Shown: positions 15,606-22,519 of the stretch, one piece after another
How the letters are laid out: each line of letters opens with the position of its first letter
Numbering within the stretch: the first letter of the stretch is position 1
DNA from: a bacterium
GTDB lineage: Bacteria; Patescibacteriota; Microgenomatia; UBA1400; PJMF01
DNA length: 29,399 nucleotides
Direction of reading: 5' to 3'
Assembly (NCBI GenBank): GCA_017431585.1
Contig: JAFRKU010000073.1
Location: forward strand, 1 to 29,399
Made by a program: the position numbers and the translations under genes
The notes under the pieces: generated by a model
Database searches by the model: none
What the model was told of the DNA's origin: nothing
What the model saw: the letters and a program-made list of their open reading frames with translations, nothing else

Positions 15606-16613
15606 TTATTTTTCCCAACCGCCCGGCCGGCTCTGATACCATTGTCGCAGCGACGCAATCGAATCCTGCAGCGTTTTTTCCGGTCGCCAGCCCAGCACTT
15701 CGCGCACGTGCCCCGGATCCGTGTAAGCCGCCGGATTTTCGCCCTGGCGTTTGTCGCCAGCCTCTTTTTTCTCAAATTCTATCCCAAAAGCTTTCTCCAC
15801 CGCCCCCACGATTTCCCGCACCGAGTAACCCGTGCCGTTGCCTAAATTAAAAGTATCCGATTTACCGCCATTTTTCAAGTATTCGTCTGCCATGTAATGC
15901 GCCCGGACCAAATCTTCCACGTCGATATAATCGCGAATTGGCGACCCGTCTGGCGTGGGCATATTTTGAAAAGTAAAATAAAAAGGCTCCAAACCCATCG
16001 CCCCGCGCACCGCATTTTGCATCAAGTGGACCGAAGGATGTTTACTGTCGCCAATCGTCCCGTCGCTCGCCGCCCCGCACACATTAAAATAGCGAAACAC
16101 CACGTATCGCAAATCCGTCCACGCCGCTTCCATCTGCAACATTTTTTCTACCAATAATTTACTCAAACCGTATGCATTTACCGGTTCTGCCGGCGTGTCT
16201 TCTTTTAAAGGCAACTCATCGGTCGCGCCGTAAATTGCACATGTGGACGAAAAAATAATTTTGTTGACCTGATACTGGTGCATGGCGCTGATTAAATTAG
16301 CCGTCCCCGCCACATTATTTTGAAAATATAATTCTGGTTTTTTCGTGGATTCATCCACGCTACACAGTGCCGCAAAATGTAACACACTTTCTGGCTGCAC
16401 TCGCTCCACCGCCGCATCAATCGCTTGTCTGTCGCGCAAATCGCCCTGGATGAACTCAATCGGCCCCAGACTGCGCAACTGTTCGATTGCCTGGGCAAAC
16501 CCCCGGCTCAAATTGTCAAACACCGCTACCTGGTAACCCTTTTGTAAAAACAGCCGCACCGCATGACTACCAATGTAACCCGCGCCCCCGGTAATTAAAA
16601 CTTTCCCTTGCAT
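15606..16613 (-). CDS. galE: UDP-glucose 4-epimerase
   Basis: 335 aa from the ATG at 16613. The upstream in-frame extension is rejected because AAGGAG and the -10 box lie there. It interconverts UDP-glucose and UDP-galactose with bound NAD. GGAGYIG is at residues 9-15, the catalytic SST at 122-124 (FSSTCAIYG), and Y148/K152 in NAYGLSK. The GalE-type RYFNVCGAASDGTIGD and DGSPIRDYIDVEDLVRAH are present. It is first in the operon with the membrane protein, flippase and ruvAB. It is divergent from the small membrane-protein gene at 16698. Confidence 0.95.
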   Translation of the reverse strand: MQGKVLITGGAGYIGSHAVRLFLQKGYQVAVFDNLSRGFAQAIEQLRSLGPIEFIQGDLRDRQAIDAAVERVQPESVLHFAALCSVDESTKKPELYFQNNVAGTANLISAMHQYQVNKIIFSSTCAIYGATDELPLKEDTPAEPVNAYGLSKLLVEKMLQMEAAWTDLRYVVFRYFNVCGAASDGTIGDSKHPSVHLMQNAVRGAMGLEPFYFTFQNMPTPDGSPIRDYIDVEDLVRAHYMADEYLKNGGKSDTFNLGNGTGYSVREIVGAVEKAFGIEFEKKEAGDKRQGENPAAYTDPGHVREVLGWRPEKTLQDSIASLRQWYQSRPGGWEK

Positions 16614-16620
16614 ACTCCTT

Positions 16621-16649
16621 ATTATACCATCATAATTAACCAATCTTAA
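16621..16649 (-). promoter_or_regulatory. Promoter of the galE-...-ruvB operon
   Basis: Minus strand: extended TGG-TATAAT with TATAAT at 16626-16621, and a weak TTAAGA 17 bp upstream (16649-16644). The ATG at 16613 is 7 nt from the -10 box. The AAGGAG between them would therefore be largely at or before the transcription start. Confidence 0.65.
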
Positions 16650-16660
16650 ACCCAGTTTGC

Positions 16661-16690
16661 TTGCTCACAAAGTCATTTTCGTGGTAAAAT
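16661..16690 (+). promoter_or_regulatory. Promoter giving a leaderless mRNA for the 135-aa protein
   Basis: TTGCTC at 16661-16666, an 18-bp spacer and extended TGG-TAAAAT (-10 at 16685-16690). The ATG at 16698 lies 7 nt after the -10 box, at the expected transcription start. No Shine-Dalgarno is possible. Confidence 0.6.
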
Positions 16691-16697
16691 ATACCCC

Positions 16698-17105
16698 ATG
16701 GCAGAAAAAAAATCCACTTCTAAGTCAAGTTCGAGTCGTCGCAGTCGGCCGCCCAAAAGTGAACAAGTCAAAGTCGATCGCTACGAAATTGCGCTCTATG
16801 CCGGGCGCACGATCGCTTGGAGCGTGATCGCCACCATCTCTATCGCCACAATTATCTGGCTGTATCGACCTTATTGGCTACAGCTTTATGCTCAATTGTA
16901 TGGCCGACCGGCCAGTAACACACCGGTCGCCACCGTCACCAGTCAGACCGAAACCACCTCCACCAATGTCACTCTCGCCCCCGACGCCATTATCCCCACC
17001 GCCAGCATGTCAGCCACTTTTCTCAACGACTTTTTGCAAGCCGTCATTGAGGCCACCCCCGAAGGCGGACTCGTCGCCACTGCCAGCGCGCCGTTGCTGC
17101 GATAA
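16698..17105 (+). CDS. Small single-pass membrane protein, hypothetical
   Basis: 135 aa. Residues 1-28 are Ser/Lys/Arg-rich and cytoplasmic-looking (KKSTSKSSSSRRSRPPK). One hydrophobic helix spans about residues 36-58 (TIAWSVIATISIATIIWLY). A Thr/Ser/Ala/Pro-rich, probably extracytoplasmic tail follows (residues 68-135). By the positive-inside rule the N-terminus is inside. I do not recognise a family. The gene stands alone between the divergent galE operon and a convergent YtxH-like gene, with palindromic repeats starting 20 nt after the stop. Confidence 0.75.
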   Translation: MAEKKSTSKSSSSRRSRPPKSEQVKVDRYEIALYAGRTIAWSVIATISIATIIWLYRPYWLQLYAQLYGRPASNTPVATVTSQTETTSTNVTLAPDAIIPTASMSATFLNDFLQAVIEATPEGGLVATASAPLLR

Positions 17106-17124
17106 CGTCTCTGTGTCAATCGTC

Positions 17125-17147
17125 AACCCGGGAGTAACTCCCGACTT
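17125..17147. repeat. Palindromic repeat, degenerate right arm
   Basis: Left arm AACCCGGGAGT intact, right arm ACTCCCGACTT. The same CCCGACTTT variant occurs at 10888-10896, so this may be a subfamily rather than random decay. Confidence 0.85.
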
Positions 17148-17154
17148 TTGCCAC

Positions 17155-17230
17155 AACCCGGGAGCTACTCCCGGGTTGTACATTAATTTTCGCCTGGAAA
17201 ACCCCAAACCCAGGAGTAACTCCCGGGTTT
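17155..17230. repeat. 76-nt composite of two palindromes
   Basis: Palindrome 17155-17177 (centre C-T-A variant), a 28-nt linker 17178-17205, palindrome 17206-17230. The second palindrome extends outward with CCCC/GGGG to 17202-17234, giving 16-bp arms with one mismatch. It lies between convergent genes (16698 plus, 17256 minus). Confidence 0.95.
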
Positions 17231-17255
17231 GGGGTTAATCATCAATTTTGACCAC

Positions 17256-17693
17256 TTATTCCATGCTGGCCGCTAATTTGCGCCATTGGGAATTGAGGTA
17301 ACGTTTCATTTTGGACAAATCGTCTTCCGCGTAGCGTTTACCTATTTGCAAACTTTCCATCACGTCGTCGACCATGTCTTGATAAGTTTTTTTATCCAAC
17401 TTATCCAAGGTCCGCTCGAATTTGCGAATTTGGATTTCCCAAGCTCGCCGGGCGTCATTAAAAAGCGCCGTGGTACTTTCGTTGACTTCACCGAAAATAT
17501 CATACACTCGCTCGGCAATCGCTTCGCTTTCGGATTCCAGGTAATCACCCCATTCTTCCATCTTGCGCGCCAAAAGCCGTCGGTTGGCTCGTCCCGAGCG
17601 CGGGCTCAAAAAAAACATCGCTGCCGCTCCGCCGATAGCCCCAATCGCCATGCCGGCTAAAGCAGGCCAAAAATTGCTTTGTCGCTCATACAT
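17256..17693 (-). CDS. YtxH-like membrane-anchored protein
   Basis: 145 aa. The N-terminal glycine-zipper membrane segment (ALAGMAIGAIGGAAAMFFLSPRSGR, residues 11-35) with the SPxSG boundary is the YtxH signature. The rest is a long charged amphipathic helix, probably coiled coil and cytoplasmic. In other bacteria YtxH-like proteins are stress or envelope associated and poorly understood. AAAGGAT at 7 nt before ATG is a good ribosome site. It is convergent with 16698 and divergent from 17772, with overlapping promoters. Confidence 0.85.
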   Translation of the reverse strand: MYERQSNFWPALAGMAIGAIGGAAAMFFLSPRSGRANRRLLARKMEEWGDYLESESEAIAERVYDIFGEVNESTTALFNDARRAWEIQIRKFERTLDKLDKKTYQDMVDDVMESLQIGKRYAEDDLSKMKRYLNSQWRKLAASME

Positions 17694-17713
17694 CGCTGAT
17701 CCTTTCTAACTAC

Positions 17714-17769
17714 TTGCCACTTTTTCCAAAGTGTGCTATTATTATAACAGTTAAATAGGATAAAGTCAA
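17714..17769. promoter_or_regulatory. Two overlapping divergent promoters sharing one -10 region
   Basis: Plus strand: TTGCCA 17714-17719, 17 bp, TGC-TATTAT (-10 at 17737-17742). Minus strand: TTGACT 17769-17764, 17 bp, TGT-TATAAT (-10 at 17746-17741). The -10 boxes overlap by two bases, so polymerase binding to one excludes the other. They drive the baseplate-J-like gene and the YtxH-like gene. Confidence 0.7.
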
Positions 17770-17771
17770 TT

Positions 17772-19937
17772 ATGTGGAAGTTTTTTGAGAAAAAAGATAC
17801 GTCGGCACCAGTTTGCCCACCGGTTAAAAGATTTTTTAGCATCGCTTTGGGCGAAAAAACGCTCGCTGCGGTTTTGTGGGAGGCCGATACCACCGTCAAA
17901 GTGCTCTCCAAATCCGAAGTCAAACCGTATTTTGGCGACAACGATTTGCTTATCAAACTCGATCAAGCGCTCCAAGAACTCGGCAGCGCAGGCGAAACCG
18001 TGCACCAAACGCTTTTTCATCTGGATTCATCGCTCATTCGCGGCAGCGATATCGCCGCCGAAAAACGTGAACTTTTTGACAAAATCACCACCAATTTGCA
18101 GCTGGAATCTATCGGTTTTGTGGCCAATACAGAAGGTGTGATCAATGCCAAACTCTCGCTCAATCCGGAGCTAGACAAACAATTGGTCGTTGAATTCACC
18201 TCTGATCACATTATTTACTCGTTATTCTCGCAAAAACAATTGTTGGAATGTTTGCAGCTTTCAGCCACCGACGATTTAGCCACCCAATTCAAAGGTGTTC
18301 TTGTCCAGCTCGCTGGCAAAATTGGCGCGGACTATAGCCAATTTTTCACCGTCAGCGACGAACTCACGACCACCAACGATCCCGTCTCTCACACTACGGC
18401 TCCTCCCACCTTAAATGTCAACTTCATCTCTCAATTGCTCGCCAGCGATGAATTGCGCGCCAAACTGGAAACTTTACCCGCCGGCCTCCCGCTCAAAAGC
18501 GAAATTTTGGGCTGCGACATTTTGCTTTCGTATCTCGTCGTCCCTTCCGCCACCATTATCGCCAAAGCCTATGGCTGGCTCAAAGAGCCCGCTCCCGAAC
18601 CCGCCACACCCGATGCCCCCGCCAGCACTCCGCCGGAAACACCCGTGCCTTTAGAAAGCGAAGCGCTCCCGGTTTTATCCCGGCAAAAAAATCTGGCCCC
18701 AACGGCGGTGGAGCCGGCCGAATTTGCCACTCCCGCCCCTATTGTGGACAAAAAACCCCTCGATCGCGACACCAAAGTTAAAATTGCTTTTTTGGCCGGT
18801 AGCTTGGGCTTAATTGTGGTCGCAGCGATTGTTTTTTGGCTCTGGCTCGCCAGCAGCAGTGTTACCGTTCAGTTGCAAGCCAACCGCGAACTCGTCAATC
18901 GCAATTTGCAAATTGTCGTCGATCCGGAAGCCAAAAAAGTGGATGATTCCGATCCGAATGCCATCGTTTTGCCGGGCATCGTCAGCACCAAACAAATCGA
19001 ATACGAGCTCGAATACACCACCACCGGCAAAAAAAATGTCGGTGAACCGGCGCGTGGCAAAGTAGAAATCATCAACAAAAAAACCGAAGGTACCAAGATT
19101 AACAAAGGCACCGTCATCGAAAACGGCACCGTTAGCTACGCTCTCAACGACGAAATCACCATCGACGCCGCCCAAGAAACCTCCGACGGCCGCACCTACG
19201 CCAAAAAAGAAGTCAACGTCACCGCTCTGGACATCGGCACCGCCGGCAACATCAAAAAAGGCACGTCGCTGCGTGTTGGCTCTTCTGTCAAAGAAGACAT
19301 CGAAGCCGTCGCATTAGAAGATTTCACTGGTGGCACCGACAAAACCATTCGCATCTTCTCTCAAGAAGATCAAAAAGCTGCCCTTGCTCTGGGTCAGGAT
19401 GGTTTGGAAGAAGAAATCATGAAACAATTAGAAGGCCAACAAGACGACGGTTACTTAGCTCCGCAAATCGAAAACGTCAAAATCACCGACCAATCTTTTG
19501 ATCACAAAGTCGGCGACGAAACCGAAAGCGTCACTTTGGCCATGAGTGCCACCGTGCCGGTCGTCACCTATGACGAAAGCGAACTCAAACCGATCGCCCT
19601 GGCCGCCCTAGAAAAAGAATTGCCAGAAGGCAACGTCTTTTTGGACGAAGAACCTACCTATATGTCCACGGTCGACGAAGCCAAAACCACTCGCGGCAAC
19701 GGTGAAATTTACATCCAAGTCGGCGTCAGTCGCGGCAGTCTCAAAACCATCGACCTGGATAGTTTGCAAAATCAGTTGTTAGGCGCGGCCGTGACCAAGG
19801 TGGACAACATCATCAAAACCTATCCCGCCATCAAAGAATACCGACTGGTTTGGAGTAATGCCATCGCTCGCAATTTAGGCAAGCTCCCCGACAACCCCGA
19901 CCGCTTGCTTTTGCAACAGGTCGACCAATTACCTTGA
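17772..19937 (+). CDS. PilM-like/baseplate-J-like membrane protein
   Basis: 721 aa. Residues about 20-260 resemble an actin-like PilM/FtsA-fold domain (FFSIALGEKTLAAVLWEAD at the start, KITTNLQLESIGFVANTEGVINA). A Pro/Ala/Glu-rich linker (270-320) leads to one membrane helix at about 337-358 (IAFLAGSLGLIVVAAIVFWLWL). The extracytoplasmic part has the baseplate J/gp47-like pattern ARGKVEIINKKTEGTKINKGT, then DIGTAGNIKKGTSLRVG. Such proteins are common in CPR genomes without phage genes, and their function is unknown. AGGA at 17757-17760 is 11 nt before the ATG. The sortase promoter follows within 10 nt of the stop codon. Confidence 0.78.
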   Translation: MWKFFEKKDTSAPVCPPVKRFFSIALGEKTLAAVLWEADTTVKVLSKSEVKPYFGDNDLLIKLDQALQELGSAGETVHQTLFHLDSSLIRGSDIAAEKRELFDKITTNLQLESIGFVANTEGVINAKLSLNPELDKQLVVEFTSDHIIYSLFSQKQLLECLQLSATDDLATQFKGVLVQLAGKIGADYSQFFTVSDELTTTNDPVSHTTAPPTLNVNFISQLLASDELRAKLETLPAGLPLKSEILGCDILLSYLVVPSATIIAKAYGWLKEPAPEPATPDAPASTPPETPVPLESEALPVLSRQKNLAPTAVEPAEFATPAPIVDKKPLDRDTKVKIAFLAGSLGLIVVAAIVFWLWLASSSVTVQLQANRELVNRNLQIVVDPEAKKVDDSDPNAIVLPGIVSTKQIEYELEYTTTGKKNVGEPARGKVEIINKKTEGTKINKGTVIENGTVSYALNDEITIDAAQETSDGRTYAKKEVNVTALDIGTAGNIKKGTSLRVGSSVKEDIEAVALEDFTGGTDKTIRIFSQEDQKAALALGQDGLEEEIMKQLEGQQDDGYLAPQIENVKITDQSFDHKVGDETESVTLAMSATVPVVTYDESELKPIALAALEKELPEGNVFLDEEPTYMSTVDEAKTTRGNGEIYIQVGVSRGSLKTIDLDSLQNQLLGAAVTKVDNIIKTYPAIKEYRLVWSNAIARNLGKLPDNPDRLLLQQVDQLP

Positions 19938-19942
19938 TTTAG

Positions 19943-19951
19943 TGGTATAAT
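19943..19951 (+). promoter_or_regulatory. Extended -10 promoter giving a leaderless sortase mRNA
   Basis: TGG-TATAAT with TATAAT at 19946-19951. The ATG at 19959 is 7 nt downstream, i.e. at the predicted transcription start. There is no -35 box at the right spacing and no Shine-Dalgarno. The gene could also be reached by read-through from 17772. Confidence 0.65.
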
Positions 19952-19958
19952 CGGCCCT

Positions 19959-20690
19959 ATGTCATCAAAATTGCGTCGGCACTTGGTTTTATTGACAGCC
20001 TTTACCGCTGGCGCGATTTGTTTGGCCATGTCGCTGTTTCCTTTGGTCCGTGGGCTGTATCTCAATTTAAGTGACAAGTTACAGCCCGTGGTTATTTTCC
20101 CGCTTAATCAAGACAATTTTCTCGCCAGTTTGCACTCCGGCCCCAAAATCGTCGCCGAAATGGTTTCCACCGATGCCAAACAACCCGTCATCGTTGACGA
20201 ACTGGACTACGGCAACATTGCCAATTGGTTTACCGCCGGCAGTGTCCAGGCGCAAACCCAAACCGAGCAAACCTACTTGCTCAATATTGACAAACTCAAT
20301 ATCCACCATGCCCTGGTTAAAGTTGGCGGCGTGCAAATCGATTACAATCTCGTCCAATTTAATACCGACGCCACCGTGGGCAGTTTTGGCGCCCCGGTTA
20401 TTTTCGGCCACAGTATGCTCCGCCAATTTTACAACCCCCGCGAGTCAAATAAAGAGCGATACAAAGGGATTTTTTCCACGATCATGACGCTGGAACCCGG
20501 CGATGAAATCCAAGTCGTCACCGATACGGTCACGTATACCTATGTTGTCACCGAGCTCACCACTGTCCAGCCGGATGACGATTTCATCCTCCGCCAAGAT
20601 CCCTCGCGCCGCCAACTCAAATTAGTCACCTGCACACCCGAAGGCACCCGGCTGCGTCGGGGGGTCGTGACCGCGGAGTTGCAAATATGA
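19959..20690 (+). CDS. Sortase
   Basis: 243 aa. Membrane-bound transpeptidase that cleaves a sorting signal and joins proteins to a cell-surface acceptor. An N-terminal signal anchor is at about residues 9-33 (LVLLTAFTAGAICLAMSLFPLV). The catalytic triad is visible: H151 in VIFGHSML, C225 in LKLVTCTPEG, and Arg in TRLRR (231-234). TCTPxGT is closest to class D/E sortases as I remember them. It overlaps ruvX as ATGA. No protein in this window has a clear LPxTG-type C-terminal signal, so the substrates are probably elsewhere or have a variant motif. Confidence 0.92.
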   Translation: MSSKLRRHLVLLTAFTAGAICLAMSLFPLVRGLYLNLSDKLQPVVIFPLNQDNFLASLHSGPKIVAEMVSTDAKQPVIVDELDYGNIANWFTAGSVQAQTQTEQTYLLNIDKLNIHHALVKVGGVQIDYNLVQFNTDATVGSFGAPVIFGHSMLRQFYNPRESNKERYKGIFSTIMTLEPGDEIQVVTDTVTYTYVVTELTTVQPDDDFILRQDPSRRQLKLVTCTPEGTRLRRGVVTAELQI

Positions 20691-21064
20691 AAGTCTTAGC
20701 CCTGGATTACGGTACCAAAAGAGTCGGCGTCGCCGTTAGCACCGGCTCGCTGGCTCAGCCTCTGACCATCATCGCCCACGACGCTCAATTGCTACCCAAT
20801 TTACAGCGACTCATCCATGAATACCAACCGGATACTATCGTCATTGGCCTCAGCGAAAACACCATGGCTACCCGCACACGCGAGTTCGCCCGCCAGCTGA
20901 GCACCGTCACCGACGTCCCCTTGGCTTTCACCGACGAAACCTTGAGCTCCCACGAAGTCCACGAACTGCTCTGCTACCACCCCCGCCATCAAAAACAAGG
21001 CCCCATCGATCACTATGCCGCCGCCGTCATTTTGCAACGCTGGCTAGACGAACAGGGGCGATAG
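20687..21064 (+). CDS. ruvX: RuvX/YqgF-type putative Holliday junction resolvase
   Basis: 125 aa, slightly short of the usual 135-140. RNase H-fold with LALDYGTKRVGVAVS at the N-terminus (catalytic D7), VIGLSENT in the middle, FTDETLSSHEV, and IDHYAAAVILQRWL near the end with the C-terminal acidic residue. The family is implicated in 16S pre-rRNA maturation and in junction resolution. It is translationally coupled to the sortase. The stop codon TAG lies in the first GGGGCGATA repeat. Confidence 0.93.
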   Translation: MKVLALDYGTKRVGVAVSTGSLAQPLTIIAHDAQLLPNLQRLIHEYQPDTIVIGLSENTMATRTREFARQLSTVTDVPLAFTDETLSSHEVHELLCYHPRHQKQGPIDHYAAAVILQRWLDEQGR

Positions 21065-21095
21065 CGGGGCGATAGAACCAATTTCCGGGGCGATA
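21055..21095 (+). repeat. Three direct repeats GGGGCGATA
   Basis: Copies at 21055-21063, 21066-21074 and 21087-21095, spaced 11 and 21 nt, i.e. one and two helical turns. The first copy overlaps the ruvX stop codon. They lie about 70-110 bp upstream of the promoter at 21160. Confidence 0.6.
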
Positions 21096-21159
21096 AAACA
21101 GTTTGCCAGAGATATATCTTTAATACACTCGTAATTCCTCGCCCAATTGCCACTTATTA

Positions 21160-21168
21160 TGATATAAT
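21160..21168 (+). promoter_or_regulatory. Extended -10 promoter upstream of the FISUMP gene
   Basis: TGA-TATAAT with TATAAT at 21163-21168. No convincing -35 at 17 bp. A start near 21175 makes the first transcribed bases the 5' strand of stem P1 of the leader RNA, and gives a 172-nt 5' UTR, exceptional in this window. Confidence 0.65.
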
Positions 21169-21174
21169 AGCCTT

Positions 21175-21333
21175 CGGCTATAGACGCCATCTGTTTGCGC
21201 AAGTAAACCAGATGGTCCCAGAAGTTGGAATGATAGAAGGCAGCTCGCCTGACTTTTATCCAATTTCCTTGGGTCAAAGTCTATAGCCGGCGAGGTGCCT
21301 TCTATCATGGAAGCAACACTTTGCCGGCTAGAC
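21175..21333 (+). promoter_or_regulatory. Candidate pseudoknotted 5'-leader RNA (riboswitch-like)
   Basis: P1: 21175-21185 with 21279-21289 (11 bp). P2 hairpin: 21187-21193 with 21209-21215. P3: 21230-21249 with 21289-21308 (20 nt arms, one mismatch). P4 hairpin between them: TGAC/GTCA (21250-21253 with 21273-21276) and CCAA/TTGG (21260-21263 with 21269-21272). P1 and P3 are interleaved, so together they form a pseudoknot. The P1 3' strand can also pair with 21324-21333 (CCGGCTAGAC, 2-nt deletion against the P1 5' strand), which lies just before the ribosome site AAAGGAA (21337-21343). This gives a natural on/off switch. No known riboswitch class is recognised. Confidence 0.6.
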
Positions 21334-21346
21334 TTGAAAGGAAATT

Positions 21347-22417
21347 ATGCGAGTACGACTCGTTGCGAGTGGGCCGTTTCGGCGCGGCCAGGGTGGTTTT
21401 TGTATCTATTGGGCATCACGCGTCACTCGCCAGTTAACTGGCGTCATGGTTGGAATTTTGGCGCTGATGTGTCGGATAGGTGTTTGCAGTGGGCCGCTTG
21501 CTGCACAAGCGGCCACTATCCCGACTGGCTACCTTGAATTCGGCAAGTATATTAAAGCCAGTGACTACAATTACATCAATGCCACTTCCTTATCTTGTCC
21601 GTCAGGTAGCGAATACTGCGGCGACAATACTTTTTATGATGCTGATCGGCAAACATGTGATATCTTGACACTCCAAAACTTTACCTCTATTATGTGTGAT
21701 GCTTTCACCACTCCCACTGGCACCAATTACATTCATATCGGCTATCTGATGGATGAACGTGACCACCAATTTTACGCAGTCCGCAAATATGCCGATGGCC
21801 ACTGCTGGTTGGCGGAAAATTTAAAATTTGGCCACAACTGTCATGCCACTACTTTTACCACCAGTGACACTAGCACTGCGGGTTATGTCGGCACCTATAA
21901 CGGCTACGCTTATCGTGGCTTATGCCGGTCACCAGGCGTAAATTTTGATGGCTATTTATACAACTGGGAAGCGGCCATGAATAACAACACTGCTCTTTTT
22001 ACTGGCACTTATAATAATCGTACCAATGGCACTACTCTTGCCACCCATGATATTTGCCCGCTTGGCTGGCACATCCCCACTGGGGGTAACTTTGGCGAGT
22101 GGCATTTGCTGGCGCAAGCTATTGCTGGCCAAACCTTTGCCGATGGCTGCTCTGCCGCCACTTGTAGTGACGCTTATAATTTTTTTCGGACTGCAAATAC
22201 TAACAGCTGGAATGCCACCACTTACTCCACTTTGGCTGGCGTAGCTATTGATGGTACACTTATGTATCAAGGCACATCAAGTGCCGTTTGGTGGAGTTCA
22301 ACACCATCAGCCTCTTCTGGCATGACTTATATTTTTGATGCACCAGAAGCTCTTTATGTCACCAGGCACTATTATCGATACGCCGGCCTCTCTGTCCGCT
22401 GTCTCGCCGACTACTAA
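21347..22417 (+). CDS. Secreted FISUMP-domain protein
   Basis: 356 aa. The ATG at 21347 has AAGGA 4 nt upstream. A long basic N-region (about 28 residues) precedes a hydrophobic core (LTGVMVGILALMC) and a likely cleavage after AAQA near residue 55. The mature protein matches the Fibrobacter succinogenes major paralogous (FISUMP) domain, a C-type-lectin-like fold: HCWLAENLKFG, FDGYLYNWEAAM, DICPLGWHIPTGGNFGEWHLL, VWWSSTPS and the terminal GLSVRCLADY. Function of the domain is unknown; surface binding is inferred. At least eight cysteines lie in the mature part, and Asn/Thr are abundant. The stop TAA overlaps a palindromic repeat. It is controlled by the structured leader. Confidence 0.9.
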   Translation: MRVRLVASGPFRRGQGGFCIYWASRVTRQLTGVMVGILALMCRIGVCSGPLAAQAATIPTGYLEFGKYIKASDYNYINATSLSCPSGSEYCGDNTFYDADRQTCDILTLQNFTSIMCDAFTTPTGTNYIHIGYLMDERDHQFYAVRKYADGHCWLAENLKFGHNCHATTFTTSDTSTAGYVGTYNGYAYRGLCRSPGVNFDGYLYNWEAAMNNNTALFTGTYNNRTNGTTLATHDICPLGWHIPTGGNFGEWHLLAQAIAGQTFADGCSAATCSDAYNFFRTANTNSWNATTYSTLAGVAIDGTLMYQGTSSAVWWSSTPSASSGMTYIFDAPEALYVTRHYYRYAGLSVRCLADY

Positions 22418-22492
22418 ACCCGGGAGCTACTCCCGGGTTGTACATTAATTTTAGCCTGGAAAACTCTAAACCCGGGAGTTACTCCCGGGTTT
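22417..22492. repeat. 76-nt composite of two palindromes
   Basis: Palindrome 22417-22439, a 28-nt linker 22440-22467, palindrome 22468-22492 (12-nt arms intact). It lies between the convergent FISUMP and secA genes and begins on the last base of the FISUMP stop codon. The linker differs from the 17178 copy at only a few positions. Confidence 0.95.
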
Positions 22493-22519
22493 GCAATTAT
22501 ACATGTAGTTGTCTCATTT

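Noticed and set aside
17010..17207. Minus-strand ORF containing NPGVAPGL-type repeats
   Set aside because: It is a palindromic-repeat translation artefact antisense to the 135-aa gene; the same applies to the minus ORF at 22414-22764 antisense to the secA end.
17772..19937. Baseplate-J-like domain as evidence of a prophage or contractile injection system
   Set aside because: No sheath, tube, tail-fibre or other phage genes nearby, and the protein has a membrane helix and PilM-like N-terminus. This layout is usual in CPR genomes.
21347..22417. FISUMP gene as the target of a diversity-generating retroelement
   Set aside because: The C-type-lectin-like fold is a common DGR target fold, but no reverse transcriptase and no template/variable repeat pair with A-specific changes is visible in the window.
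9710..22492. Palindromic repeats as a CRISPR array
   Set aside because: Spacings are 6 nt, 28 nt (conserved) or kilobases; the linker is conserved instead of variable; no cas genes.
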